Positions 8,272-18,168 are shown, counted from the first letter of the stretch. The stretch: DNA of 64,000 nucleotides from UBA4416 sp036676295 (GCA_036676295.1 JAKFDE010000065.1:85607-149606); one strand, 5' to 3'. Made by a program: numbers and translations. The notes: a model not told the origin generated them from the letters alone.

Positions 8272-8683
8272 TTTTTGTACAAAACTACTGCATACGTTGG
8301 TAATGGTGCGGTGGGTTTTGGCGAAAGAGAGTGGGGCAGAACGTTAAGGAAAAGTCCTGTGGACTTTTTAGTGATGAGCCAGAAAGTGTGCCCGACAATT
8401 TTTTCGGTGGAATTGCGAAGGCTTTTGAGCGAGAAAAGAATTGGAGTTGGTCTTTCGTCTTGATTTTTTGTTTCTTTTTGATCAAGCAAAAAGAAAACGA
8501 AAAATATTTAAAATAAATTTAGCCTCGTGATTTTGTGCTTAAATAGGAAAGTTTGGGTATGGTAAAACTTTCTGTTTCTTCGTAACTTTAGGTACATCTT
8601 TATCACGTACTAACCATAATTGCTTAGGGCCTTTCCCAAATCGATATTGAAGCTGGCTTTGGCAGTTATATAAAATATTTCTT
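8272..8683. other. Gene-poor island with hairpins, possible dispersed repeat
   Basis: This 412-base gap is visibly richer in G and C than its surroundings over 8290-8460. It has stems at 8350-8357/8361-8368 (AAAAGTCC), 8471-8480/8487-8496 (TTTCTTTTTG) and 8547-8554/8565-8572 (GAAAGTTT). Several overlapping frames on both strands are open for 60-90 codons, but none has a recognisable protein. The segment ending cttgattttttgtttc with its following inverted copy resembles an intergenic repeat I recall from other Bacteroidota. Confidence 0.45.
8471..8496 (+). terminator. Hairpin resembling a terminator
   Basis: TTTCTTTTTG at 8471-8480 and its complement at 8487-8496 form a perfect 10-bp A/T-rich stem with a 6-base loop. 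A U-tract is not well placed, so it may belong to the surrounding repeat. Confidence 0.4.
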
Positions 8684-8692
8684 ATGAAAACT
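8544..8692 (-). pseudogene. Possible 3' gene remnant without start codon
   Basis: On the minus strand a frame of about 48 codons reads LYNCQSQLQYRFGKGPKQLW and then VRDKDVPKVTKKQKVLPYPNFPI before a stop. The composition is protein-like (mixed charged and aromatic residues, no low complexity), but there is no ATG, GTG or TTG. An upstream stop lies inside the divergent DoxX gene. I read it as the leftover C-terminus of a lost gene, or a chance frame. Confidence 0.3.
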
Positions 8693-9103
8693 GTAGTTCA
8701 ATTAAACAAATGGGCGAACTCTCACACCAGTATTTTAATTGATGTAGTTCGCATTGTAACGGGCTTATTCCTCATCTTTAAGGGTTTGCAATTTTCTTTT
8801 CAAACACATTACCTGGCCGATATTCTTCGATCTAGCTCTTTAGGTACAGGCATGTTTTTAGAACATTACATTGCAATGGCTCATATTGCCGGAGGTTTAT
8901 TAGTGGCTATGGGCTTAATTACCAGATGGGCTCTTTTGGTTCAATTACCGATCTTTATTGGTGCGGTGGCTGTAAATTTTATGGGGGCAATGGATGCTGC
9001 CAATTTATTACAAGCCTTAGCCGTATTAATAATTAGTGTATTTTTCGTTTTTTATGGTTCCGGCAAACATTCTGTCGATTACTCCTTAAAAATGAACATG
9101 TAA
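8684..9103 (+). CDS. DoxX-family membrane protein
   Basis: The 139-residue protein has four membrane helices and the pattern RIVTGLFLIFKGLQF followed by HIAGGLLVAMGLITRWALL, which fits the DoxX family (small four-helix membrane proteins, some linked to quinone or redox chemistry). The function here is unknown. It is a single gene on its strand, upstream of the atpD promoter region. Confidence 0.85.
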   Translation: MKTVVQLNKWANSHTSILIDVVRIVTGLFLIFKGLQFSFQTHYLADILRSSSLGTGMFLEHYIAMAHIAGGLLVAMGLITRWALLVQLPIFIGAVAVNFMGAMDAANLLQALAVLIISVFFVFYGSGKHSVDYSLKMNM

Positions 9104-9250
9104 TTTTGGCCATTTGTTAAAAACATCATAAAATCAGGACACAAAATGAGTTGTGAGTGGTTGTTATGTGGCTAAAATAGCCGCTGGCAAGCACAAAAAA
9201 TTATTGTGAATAAGTCTCTCAATTATTTGTCTAAAAAACACCATTTAGGT

Positions 9251-9281
9251 TTGTAAATTCAACTTAAAGCCCCTACATTTG
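9251..9281 (+). promoter_or_regulatory. atpD promoter, Bacteroidota consensus
   Basis: TTTG ends at 9253 and TACATTTG covers 9274-9281 with 20 bases between, matching the Bacteroidota housekeeping consensus. Transcription would begin around 9286-9288, about 22 bases before the ATG at 9309. Confidence 0.8.
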
Positions 9282-9308
9282 CGCCCGAATTTAAAATATA
9301 TTTATAAC

Positions 9309-10814
9309 ATGTCTAACCAAATTGGTAAAATTGCTCAAGTTATTGGTCCGGTAGTGGACGTTAGTTTTGATTTAAATGGTGGAAAACTACCAAGCATCCT
9401 TGATGCGTTAGAAATAGTTCGCGAAGGCGGAACTCCTTTAATTCTAGAAGTTCAAAAACATATTGGTGAGGACATGGTTCGTACCGTTGCAATGGACAGT
9501 ACTGACGGTTTATGCCGTGGTATGGAAGTTTCAATGACAGGTTCGGCTATCAAAATGCCAATCGGAGATAAAGTAAAAGGTCGTTTATTTAACGTTGTAG
9601 GTGATGCTATTGATGGTATCAATACTGTTAAAAAAACAGATGGTGTATCTATTCACCGCGCTGCTCCTCGTTTCGAAGACTTATCAACTTCTTCAGAGGT
9701 ATTATTTACAGGTATCAAAGTAATCGACTTAATTGAACCATACTCAAAAGGTGGTAAAATTGGTTTATTTGGTGGTGCCGGTGTAGGTAAAACCGTATTG
9801 ATCATGGAGTTAGTAAACAATATCGCTAAAGCGTACGCTGGTTTATCAGTATTCGCAGGTGTAGGTGAACGTACTCGTGAAGGAAATGACTTATTACGTG
9901 AGTTTATCGAATCAGACGTTATTAAATACGGTGATGCGTTTAAACATGATATGGAAAAAGGCGGTTGGGATCTATCTAAGGTAGATCTTAAAGCTCTAGA
10001 AGAATCAAAAGCGACCTTGGTTTTCGGACAAATGAATGAGCCTCCTGGAGCCCGTGCTCGTGTGGCTTTATCAGGATTAACCATGGCAGAATATTTCCGT
10101 GATGGGGATGGTACTGGTCCGGGACGTGACATCTTATTCTTCGTGGATAATATCTTCCGTTTCACTCAAGCTGGTGCTGAGGTATCTGCGTTATTAGGTC
10201 GTATGCCTTCTGCAGTAGGTTACCAACCAACATTAGCCTCAGAAATGGGTGCGATGCAAGAGCGTATTACTTCAACTAAAAAAGGATCTATTACTTCAGT
10301 ACAAGCGGTATACGTACCTGCGGATGACTTAACCGATCCGGCTCCTGCAACAACATTTGCTCACTTAGATGCTACTACAGTATTAAGCCGTAAAATTGCC
10401 GAGTTAGGTATTTACCCTGCGGTAGATCCATTGGATTCTACTTCTCGTATCTTAACTCCATCAGTTATTGGTGATGCTCACTACAACTGTGCTCAACGTG
10501 TTAAATTAACATTACAACGCTACAAAGAATTACAAGATATCATCGCCATCTTAGGAATGGATGAGTTAAGTGAGGAAGATAAATTAACGGTTCACCGTGC
10601 ACGTCGTGTACAACGTTTCTTATCTCAACCTTTCCACGTAGCAGAGCAATTTACAGGTTTAAAAGGTGTATTAGTGCCAATCGAAGATACGATCAAAGGA
10701 TTTAACATGATCTTAGATGGTAAAGTAGATGAGTATCCTGAAGCAGCTTTCAACTTAGTAGGTTCAATTGAAGAAGCTATTGAAAAAGGTAAAAAGATTT
10801 TAGCAGACTCTTAA
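9309..10814 (+). CDS. atpD: F1Fo ATP synthase subunit beta
   Basis: The catalytic F1 subunit, 501 residues from ATG 9309 (MSNQIGKIAQVIGPVVDVSF). An upstream in-frame TTG at 9279 lies in the promoter and is rejected. The P-loop GGAGVGKT is at 155-162; the Walker B region ILFFVDNIFRF and the DELSEED lever motif (DELSEEDKL) are present. Synthesis of ATP from ADP and phosphate is driven by rotation of the gamma subunit. It is followed by atpC only; genes for the other subunits are not nearby, the usual split arrangement in this phylum. Codon use is strongly biased, as expected for high expression. Confidence 0.98.
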   Translation: MSNQIGKIAQVIGPVVDVSFDLNGGKLPSILDALEIVREGGTPLILEVQKHIGEDMVRTVAMDSTDGLCRGMEVSMTGSAIKMPIGDKVKGRLFNVVGDAIDGINTVKKTDGVSIHRAAPRFEDLSTSSEVLFTGIKVIDLIEPYSKGGKIGLFGGAGVGKTVLIMELVNNIAKAYAGLSVFAGVGERTREGNDLLREFIESDVIKYGDAFKHDMEKGGWDLSKVDLKALEESKATLVFGQMNEPPGARARVALSGLTMAEYFRDGDGTGPGRDILFFVDNIFRFTQAGAEVSALLGRMPSAVGYQPTLASEMGAMQERITSTKKGSITSVQAVYVPADDLTDPAPATTFAHLDATTVLSRKIAELGIYPAVDPLDSTSRILTPSVIGDAHYNCAQRVKLTLQRYKELQDIIAILGMDELSEEDKLTVHRARRVQRFLSQPFHVAEQFTGLKGVLVPIEDTIKGFNMILDGKVDEYPEAAFNLVGSIEEAIEKGKKILADS

Positions 10815-10825
10815 TAATATTGATT

Positions 10826-10883
10826 AAAGATAAAGGATTGATGATGCAAGATTCATTTATCCTTTATCATTTATCCTTTATCT
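10826..10883 (+). repeat. Intercistronic inverted and direct repeat between atpD and atpC
   Basis: AGATAAAGGAT at 10828-10838 is the exact complement of 10873-10883, and a second partial copy lies at 10859-10868. The mRNA can therefore form alternative hairpins just before the atpC start at 10891. Confidence 0.7.
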
Positions 10884-10890
10884 CATAAAA

Positions 10891-11127
10891 ATGAAATTAG
10901 AAATTATAACTCCTGACAAAAAACTTTTTGAAGGACAAGTTAAATCAGCTGTGTTTTCAGGTTCGGAAGGTTCTTTTGGATTATTAAACAACCATGCACC
11001 AATGATCGCTACCTTAAAAAAAGGTAACATTGAATTAGTGGAGGAAAATAATAATAAACAAAGCTTTGCAGTAAATGGTGGTGTTGTTGAAGTTTATAAA
11101 AACAATGTCATTGTATTAGCTGAATAA
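10891..11127 (+). CDS. atpC: F1Fo ATP synthase subunit epsilon (short form)
   Basis: The 78-residue product covers only the N-terminal beta-sandwich of epsilon (MKLEIITPDKKLFEGQVKSA, then GSFGLLNNHAPMIATL). The C-terminal helical hairpin that can inhibit ATP hydrolysis in other bacteria is absent; short epsilon subunits are common in Bacteroidota. It couples F1 to the c-ring. It lies 76 bases after atpD, separated by an inverted repeat, and is followed by a strong terminator. Confidence 0.95.
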   Translation: MKLEIITPDKKLFEGQVKSAVFSGSEGSFGLLNNHAPMIATLKKGNIELVEENNNKQSFAVNGGVVEVYKNNVIVLAE

Positions 11128-11148
11128 TTTTAGCATCTATTAATTATA

Positions 11149-11181
11149 CCCGTTTAAGTTATCTTAAACGGGTTTTTTTTT
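11149..11181 (+). terminator. Terminator of atpDC
   Basis: A perfect 10-bp stem CCCGTTTAAG (11149-11158) with its complement at 11163-11172, a 4-base loop and a run of eight or more T residues form a textbook intrinsic terminator. Confidence 0.95.
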
Positions 11182-11716
11182 AATTTTTTCTTTTTTAAAG
11201 CCTAATTAATTTTAACTACACGTGTATTAGTTGTTTTATTTAGTGAATGATAGTTTTGAACATTTTATTATTAGACTAAAATCGAAAATGTTTCGCTATA
11301 TTTAAGCATAGCGGAGATGAGCGCGGATTGATCGAGAAAATATTGATTTTAAGGACAATAGATGTTTGTTGCGAATAGAAATATTAAACTCTTTCCTGAA
11401 ACCTTGAAGGGTTTTGAGCGTAAAATCAACAAAGTGAAAGTCCGTTTTATGAAAAAATATCCAAAACTGTACCAGGTAATTGCAATTTTACGCATGAAAC
11501 AATGTTCACTTCTCTTGTTTAAACTTAAAAATTGGCTGGAAAATAGATCTCAGCCTATTTTTTATGGAATGACCGGAATTTCTCATAAAAAAAATACACT
11601 TCCGAATTATTATAATTTTCCTCTTATGTTTTTGCGTGATGCTAAAATACTCCTGTTTATAGAGAATAGAGTTCAACGTAAAATACAGTTTAATTATTTA
11701 ACTAAAATTTAAGGCT
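11182..11716. other. AT-rich upstream region of the giant adhesin gene; doubtful 116-codon frame
   Basis: After the atpC terminator there are 535 bases without a convincing gene. A frame at 11362-11712 encodes 116 residues (MFVANRNIKLFPETLKGF at its start), but it has no recognisable domain, its composition is unremarkable, and it ends 4 bases before the next ATG. I do not call it a gene. The region also contains ACACGTGT at 11219-11226 and a CGCTAT/ATAGCG hairpin near 11291-11311. The promoter of the adhesin operon must lie here. Confidence 0.4.
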
Positions 11717-14700
11717 ATGATGAAAAAAATACACATTTGGATAGCTTTTATAGTTTTTGTAATTCCATCTTCGTTATTTGCTACCCATATAGTTGGGGGC
11801 TCATTAACCTACCAAAATATTGGGGGTAATAATTATGTGGTTACATTAAAACTATATCGAGATTGCGGACAAGGAACTGCCGCTTTTCCTGCTAATGCTC
11901 AAATTTCTGTAAGAGGAAATAACGGAGCAATGTTTGTTCCAACCAGAGATTTTTTTCTACAATTAATTTCTGTAACTAATGTTCCCTCTAGTTTAGATCC
12001 TTGTGCCATTCCGCCAAATCCAATGCCTTGTGTTCAGGAAGGGATTTATACAGCAACTGTAACATTACCACCTAACAATCCTGGCGGTTATCATATGTAT
12101 TATCAGGTTTGTTGCCGAAATGGGTCAGTTCAAAATATCGTGAATCCGTTAAATGCCGGTTCTACTTTTTATGCGCAAATCCCACCTTCAGGAAATAATA
12201 GCAGTCCTGTATTTAATTTATTTCCTCCATTGTTTATTTGCGTTAACCAACCTTTTACGTTTAATCATGCAGCAACGGATGCTAATGGTGATTCCTTGGT
12301 TTATTCTCTCTACACGCCTTATAACAATACTCCCGCACCTACATTTCCTGGCAATACCGCTACGTTTAATCCAATTACATGGGTAGGTGGATATAATTCC
12401 AGTAATCCTTTAGGCGCCACTCCTTTTAGTATAAACCCAACAACCGGTTTACTAACCTGTACTCCCGGCACTGTTGGACAGTTTGTGGTTGGTGTTATTG
12501 TTAGAGAATACCGAAACGGAGTTTTAATAGGTCAAACATTAAGAGATTTTCAGTTTAATGTATTGAACTGCCCTGTGCCTCCACCTGCTTTGGCAGTAGC
12601 TAACACTACGGTAAATAATGGTTGCGTAAAAGCCGTTGTAGCAACAGGAGTTTCATCAGTTTCTGTTACATGGACATCCATTGCACCCGGAGCACCCGGA
12701 GCCTACAATAGTTACCTGGCATGTACTTCAGGTTGCTTAAGTAATACGATTACCGGAGCGGCAGGAGCACCGGCATTTGTAGACTATGTTGTATGCGGTA
12801 ATTCCATATCCTGTGCAGGAACATTTATCTGCGATACATTTAGGGTCACATTTAACCCAACGTTATCCGTCGGTATTTTACCAATTAATCCCACACTTTG
12901 TTTTGGACAAACCGCTTTAACCTTAACGGCAACTCCCTCAGGAGGAACACCGCCTTATACTTATTTATGGGATAATGTTACGCCTACACAAACATTAAGT
13001 GCCGGTGTTGGAATACATAGTATCAGATTAACAGATGGCTCGGGTTGTCCCCCAGTTTATAATAATGTAACGATCACTTCTTTTTCTGTGCCTATTACAG
13101 CTAATGCCAGTGCAGACAGAACAGTTTGTGCTCAGTCACCTAATGTAACACTTACGGGTACAATAACAGGGGCAACCGGTGGTATTTGGTCAATAGGAAA
13201 TGGAACATATAGTCCTTCAAATACTACATTAAACAATATGGTTTATATTCCAACACCTGCCGAACTTTCAGCAGGCTTTGTTAATTTGATCTTGACAACG
13301 ACCGGTAACGGAGGTTGTCCGGGAGACGCAGACACTGTTAGAATTACCTATCGGAATTTTACAGGTGTTGTAACAACAACCAATACTAATATTAGTTGTT
13401 TTGGATTGACAAATGGATCAGGAACAGTTTCCGTTACTTCGGGAGCTGCACCATATACCTATTTATGGAATGGTGTTCCTTCTCAAACAACCTCAACAAT
13501 AAACGGATTGCCTGTAGGAAACTATTCGGTAATGGTAACAGATGCTATTGGATGTAGATCAACAGGCTCTATATCTATCACACAACCAACACCATTAAAT
13601 GCGAATGTTACTTTTACAAATGTTAGTTGTAACGGATCTGCAAACGGAGCAATAAATGTTAATGTATCAGGAGGCACCACTCCATATACTTATTCATGGG
13701 GAACAACGCCAGGTAGTGGGCCAACGGTTAGCGGCTTGGCGGCAGGTAGTTATACTTCCACTATAACTGATGCCAATGGATGTATCTTAACTCAAACAAT
13801 TAGTATAACGCAACCTTTGCCAATTAACATCACGTTTACAAGTACCAATGTATCATGTTTTAATGGTTCAAATGGAGTTATTCAATCCGCTGTTACAGGA
13901 GGTACCGGTGGTTATATTTATTCCTGGAGTCCTAATGTGGGTACGGCACCCACAGTATCAGGATTGATCGCAGGTACTTATTCATTACATATTCTGGACG
14001 TTAATAATTGTTTGGTTACAGCATCTACTGTAATTACTCAACCTTCATTATTGCAAGTAGCAACAACGGCTACTATGGAAACATGTTCTTACAGTGATGA
14101 TGGAATGGCTTCTGTAATTGCTACCGGAGGTACACCGGCATATTCTTATACCTGGCAACCCGGAAATTTAACAACGGCTAACGTTACAAGTTTAACGGCC
14201 AATGTTTATACGCTGACAGTGAGAGATAACAATGGTTGTCAAACAAATACATTTGTTACGATCACAGAACCCTTACCACTTGTTACTACTGTAGTTAATT
14301 CAACTAATATCAATTGTTTTGGTGGAAACAACGGAAGTATTTTCCTTAACACCTCCGGAGGTACACCTGCTTATTCTTACAATTGGCAACCAAACGTTAG
14401 TTCAGGCACTTCGGCTACTGGATTAACAGCAGGCACTTATAGTATTGATATAACTGATAATAAAAACTGTTTGGTAAGAATAGTGCAGGTGCTAACACAA
14501 CCCTCAGCTCCTTTAGTTGCTACAGCTTCCGCCAATTCTGTCTCTTGTAATGGTGGCACAAATGGTGCAATATTATCTTCGGCAAGTGGAGGAACAGCCC
14601 CTTATAATTACTTATGGAGTCCAATAAATATTAGCGGACAAAATGTAATTAATATTGGAGCAGGAGTTTATTCTCTTCTAATTACCGATGCCAATGGATG

Positions 14701-17700
14701 TACAGCAACAGCTACAACAACTGTTAATCAGCCAACATCAATGAGTTTAACACTTAATACAATTAATTCCAATTGTAGTATGGCTAATGGGCAAGCTTCG
14801 GTAACTGTAACAGGAGGTTTCCCTTCTTATAGTTATCAATGGTCTCCAATAGGAGGAACAAACCAAGTAGCTAGTAATTTACCGGCAGGTTCTTATACTG
14901 TAAATATTACCGATGGAAATGGTTGTCTCTCATCAGGAGCAACAGTTGTAAATGATAATTCAGGGCCTAATGTTAGTATTCTTTCTACTACCAATGTGGC
15001 TTGTTTTGGAGGAAACTCAGGAGCTGCAACAGTAGGAGTAGCAGGTGGTATAGGGCCATTCACATTTTCATGGCAACCTTTTGGAGGTACAGCTCAAACA
15101 GCTATTGGCTTAACCGCAGGAACTTATGTTGTAACGGTTATCGATATGTCTACAGGTTGTCAGTCGCTTGCTACTACAAGTCCGGCAATTACACAGCCTA
15201 CAGATATTCAGATCAGTATTAATAAAAATGATGTGTCGTGTTTTGGTGGTAATAATGGTTCAGCGTCAGCAATTGTATCAGGTGGTACTGGTGCTTACAC
15301 GTATACATGGTCGCCATCAGGCTCAAACTCTTCTAATGCAGGAAGTTTGTCTGCGGGCACACATACAGTTACTGTTAGAGATGGAAATGGTTGTCTTAAA
15401 ACACAAACAGTTACCATTAATCAACCTGCTGCTTTAGCAGTGGTTATTTCCACTTTAACTAATGTTTCATGTTTTGGTGGAGCAAACGGTTCTGCTGCAT
15501 CAACAGTAACAGGCGGAACAGCTCCTTATTTTTATAACTGGTCATCAGGTAGTGCTGCACAAAATGCTGTTGGATTAAGTGCAGGATTTTTATCTTTAAC
15601 GGTAACTGATTCAAAAGGCTGCACTGCTTTTACAAACACATCCATTGCACAACCTTCCTCAGCGTTAGTTGTTTCTATGACTGCAACTGCCGTAACTTGT
15701 TTTGGCGGCACTAACGGAGCTGTGTCTGCTAGCCCTTCTGGTGGCACTGCCGGATATACATACAACTGGTCTCCAAACACAGGCTCTACACAAACATTAA
15801 CTAATGTAAATGCAGGTGTTAAATTAGTAATAGTTACAGATGCCAATGGTTGTAATGCCAATGGGTTTATAACTGTAACTCAACCAACACCTGTCACGGC
15901 AACAATTGTTTCAACTAATCCAACTTGCGGAAACGCAAACGGATCGGCATCGGCATTAGTTTCGGGAGGTGTAGCACCTTATACTTACACATGGATGCCA
16001 ACCAATACAAATGGTTCAAGTATTAATAATCAGGCACCGGGAACATACAATATTGTTATTGCAGATTTTAACGGGTGTATATCAACGTATACAACTGCTT
16101 TAGTTAATGTTGCCGGGCCTAGCTTAAGTGTACTTACAACATCCAACACAAGTTGTTTTGGAGGAAATAACGGTTTGGGATTTGTTAATGCTACAGGAGG
16201 AGTAGGTAGTTATGCTTATAACTGGCAACCATATGGAGGTAATACTTCAGTGGGTACGAACCTGGTTGCCGGTAATTATACCTGTACTGTTTTTGATGGT
16301 AATAGTTGTTCAGCCTCGGTAACGCTTTCCATTTCACAACCACCGGCACTTAATTTATCTGTTGCCAATCAATCTCAGCCAAGTTGTTTTGGCTTACAAA
16401 ATGGAAGCATTACAGCGACAACATCAGGAGGTACTCCAGGTTATTCTTATTCCTGGTTGCCTATTGGAGGAACAAATCCAACGGCTAGTAATTTACCTGC
16501 CGGAATATATACTATTTCTGTTTCAGATAGCAAAGGTTGTACAACTGCTATTACCAGCTTATTACAACAGCCATCAGCTTTAAGTGGAAATATTATATCA
16601 AGTACAAATCCTACTTGTTTTAATGTGGCTAATGGTTCTATTAATTCATCAGCAACCGGAGGAACACCTCCGTATCAATTTAACTGGCAAGTAACTCCAT
16701 CTCAAAATGCAACTCAAGCCGTTAATTTATCGCAGGGAACTTACTCGGTTATTATTTCAGATAACAACAATTGTGCTGTAACGTTAACAGCAAGTTTAGT
16801 TGCTCCAAGTCAGGTAATTACAGGTGCAGGTATTGGTAGTACAATTTGTTTAGGACAAACAGCTACTATTTCTACCACAGCCAGCGGTGGTAGCGGAAAT
16901 TATTTTTATTACTGGAGTCCGTCAACAAGTGGAAATACCTCTTCTCAATTAGTTACCCCTACTACTAATACAGATTATACAGTAACTGCCTACGATCAAT
17001 CAGGTTGTGCCGGAACATCAAGTATTGCGCATGTTGAGGTTTATAATTTAACAGCTTCCAATATCAACGCATTTGGTGATACTCCAATTTGTCCTGGGCA
17101 AGCAAGTGTGATTTATGCAACCACAACGGGTAATACAGGACCGGTAACCTACGCATGGAATAATGGTTTAGGCACAGGACCCGGAACATTTATTGTAAGC
17201 CCTACAAACCCTATTACTTACATAGTAACGGTAACTAGTAGTTTTTGTGGAAATTCAGTAGTGGATTCAATTCATATTGCCTTTAATCCACCGCCCACTA
17301 TTAATTTTACGATGAATTCAACAACAGCATGTGCACCGGGAGCTCTTCAGTTCTTTGATAATTCGATATCAGGAAATCCTACAGATGCTATTTCATATTG
17401 GAGCTGGAATTTTGGTGATGGTGGTACATCTAATTTTCAAGACCCAATTCACACATACAGTGTTGCAGGAACGTATTCTGTTACGTTAACAGCTATTACT
17501 GATGCGGGTTGCACTAATAATAATTTAACGGCACCTATTACTGTAACAGTTCATCCGGCGCCTAATGCGGTATTTACAACTAATGGCACTCTGTTTAATA
17601 TTCCATTTGATATAACACAATGTTCAACCCCTACAGATAATAACATAGCATCTTATAGTTGGAATTTTGGAGATGGCGGAACGTCAGTATTAAGTGATCC

Positions 17701-18106
17701 ATCACATTTATATACCAGCTTAGGAACGTTCAATATCCAATTAATAGTTACCAATGGCTTTGGTTGTAAAGATACTGCTAATGTGAGTGTAGAAACGGTA
17801 ACAGATATCAAAGTACCAACGGCTTTCACTCCAAATGAAAATGGACCATCGGGAGGCATGTATGATATTAATAGTTTAACTAACGATATCTTTTTCCCAT
17901 ATTCAGCAGGCGTTAAAGATTATACTTTAAGTATATTTAACCGCTGGGGTGAGTTGATCTTTGAAACTAAAGATTTTAAACAAGGTTGGGATGGCTATTA
18001 CAGAGGAAAATTATGTCCGCAAGCAATGTATGTTTGGAAAATAGATCTGATCTGGGACAATGGCAAAAAATTTAATAAAGTTGGTGATGTGACATTATTG
18101 AGATAA
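11717..18106 (+). CDS. Giant T9SS type B surface adhesin with SprB repeats and PKD domains
   Basis: A 2129-residue secreted protein. A signal peptide (about 1-22) is followed by a conserved N-terminal domain starting THIVGGSLTYQNIGGNNYV with paired cysteines (to about 285). About fifteen SprB-type repeats of roughly 76 residues run from about 555 to 1698; each has a Cys-Phe-Gly-Gly-x-Asn-Gly start, a SGGTxPYTYxW core and a GLxAGTYxVTVTDxNGC end. Two Ig-like segments, then two PKD domains (WNFGDGGTS appears in both, about 1870-2035), and a gliding-motility-type C-terminal domain (from VPTAFTPNENG to the end, including FNRWGELIFE) follow. This is the type B T9SS signal, which is known to rely on a PorP/SprF partner; one is encoded next. 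Related proteins act in adhesion and gliding. Confidence 0.93.
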   Translation: MMKKIHIWIAFIVFVIPSSLFATHIVGGSLTYQNIGGNNYVVTLKLYRDCGQGTAAFPANAQISVRGNNGAMFVPTRDFFLQLISVTNVPSSLDPCAIPPNPMPCVQEGIYTATVTLPPNNPGGYHMYYQVCCRNGSVQNIVNPLNAGSTFYAQIPPSGNNSSPVFNLFPPLFICVNQPFTFNHAATDANGDSLVYSLYTPYNNTPAPTFPGNTATFNPITWVGGYNSSNPLGATPFSINPTTGLLTCTPGTVGQFVVGVIVREYRNGVLIGQTLRDFQFNVLNCPVPPPALAVANTTVNNGCVKAVVATGVSSVSVTWTSIAPGAPGAYNSYLACTSGCLSNTITGAAGAPAFVDYVVCGNSISCAGTFICDTFRVTFNPTLSVGILPINPTLCFGQTALTLTATPSGGTPPYTYLWDNVTPTQTLSAGVGIHSIRLTDGSGCPPVYNNVTITSFSVPITANASADRTVCAQSPNVTLTGTITGATGGIWSIGNGTYSPSNTTLNNMVYIPTPAELSAGFVNLILTTTGNGGCPGDADTVRITYRNFTGVVTTTNTNISCFGLTNGSGTVSVTSGAAPYTYLWNGVPSQTTSTINGLPVGNYSVMVTDAIGCRSTGSISITQPTPLNANVTFTNVSCNGSANGAINVNVSGGTTPYTYSWGTTPGSGPTVSGLAAGSYTSTITDANGCILTQTISITQPLPINITFTSTNVSCFNGSNGVIQSAVTGGTGGYIYSWSPNVGTAPTVSGLIAGTYSLHILDVNNCLVTASTVITQPSLLQVATTATMETCSYSDDGMASVIATGGTPAYSYTWQPGNLTTANVTSLTANVYTLTVRDNNGCQTNTFVTITEPLPLVTTVVNSTNINCFGGNNGSIFLNTSGGTPAYSYNWQPNVSSGTSATGLTAGTYSIDITDNKNCLVRIVQVLTQPSAPLVATASANSVSCNGGTNGAILSSASGGTAPYNYLWSPINISGQNVINIGAGVYSLLITDANGCTATATTTVNQPTSMSLTLNTINSNCSMANGQASVTVTGGFPSYSYQWSPIGGTNQVASNLPAGSYTVNITDGNGCLSSGATVVNDNSGPNVSILSTTNVACFGGNSGAATVGVAGGIGPFTFSWQPFGGTAQTAIGLTAGTYVVTVIDMSTGCQSLATTSPAITQPTDIQISINKNDVSCFGGNNGSASAIVSGGTGAYTYTWSPSGSNSSNAGSLSAGTHTVTVRDGNGCLKTQTVTINQPAALAVVISTLTNVSCFGGANGSAASTVTGGTAPYFYNWSSGSAAQNAVGLSAGFLSLTVTDSKGCTAFTNTSIAQPSSALVVSMTATAVTCFGGTNGAVSASPSGGTAGYTYNWSPNTGSTQTLTNVNAGVKLVIVTDANGCNANGFITVTQPTPVTATIVSTNPTCGNANGSASALVSGGVAPYTYTWMPTNTNGSSINNQAPGTYNIVIADFNGCISTYTTALVNVAGPSLSVLTTSNTSCFGGNNGLGFVNATGGVGSYAYNWQPYGGNTSVGTNLVAGNYTCTVFDGNSCSASVTLSISQPPALNLSVANQSQPSCFGLQNGSITATTSGGTPGYSYSWLPIGGTNPTASNLPAGIYTISVSDSKGCTTAITSLLQQPSALSGNIISSTNPTCFNVANGSINSSATGGTPPYQFNWQVTPSQNATQAVNLSQGTYSVIISDNNNCAVTLTASLVAPSQVITGAGIGSTICLGQTATISTTASGGSGNYFYYWSPSTSGNTSSQLVTPTTNTDYTVTAYDQSGCAGTSSIAHVEVYNLTASNINAFGDTPICPGQASVIYATTTGNTGPVTYAWNNGLGTGPGTFIVSPTNPITYIVTVTSSFCGNSVVDSIHIAFNPPPTINFTMNSTTACAPGALQFFDNSISGNPTDAISYWSWNFGDGGTSNFQDPIHTYSVAGTYSVTLTAITDAGCTNNNLTAPITVTVHPAPNAVFTTNGTLFNIPFDITQCSTPTDNNIASYSWNFGDGGTSVLSDPSHLYTSLGTFNIQLIVTNGFGCKDTANVSVETVTDIKVPTAFTPNENGPSGGMYDINSLTNDIFFPYSAGVKDYTLSIFNRWGELIFETKDFKQGWDGYYRGKLCPQAMYVWKIDLIWDNGKKFNKVGDVTLLR
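13381..16812 (+). repeat. Array of about fifteen tandem SprB repeats within the adhesin gene
   Basis: About fifteen units of roughly 229 bases encode the SprB repeat. At the protein level each unit has a NxSCFGGxNG start and a TVTDxNGC end. DNA copies have diverged, so the array is old rather than freshly amplified. The cysteine of the start and the cysteine of the end may pair within or between units. Two units (near 14080 and 14777) have a degenerate start. Confidence 0.85.
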
Positions 18107-18168
18107 AATAATTAAATTAACATCGTGCGATAGGTGGTTACCTGAAGAAGTAGAGAATAAAAACAGAA

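Noticed and set aside
8275..8516. Several overlapping frames of 60-90 codons on both strands after arsC
   Set aside because: They contradict each other and follow from local base composition; the block is better read as a repeat or structured region.
9653..10165. A 170-codon minus-strand frame inside atpD
   Set aside because: Antisense shadow of a highly biased gene; no recognisable protein and no promoter.
11362..11712. A 116-codon frame before the giant adhesin
   Set aside because: No domain, signal or homologue recognised; kept only as a note on the intergenic region.
15532..15861. A 109-codon minus-strand frame within the SprB array
   Set aside because: Antisense of repetitive coding sequence; no support.
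13381..16812. Regularly spaced repeats that might look like a CRISPR array
   Set aside because: Period is about 229 bases, units are diverged and coding, and they encode SprB repeats.
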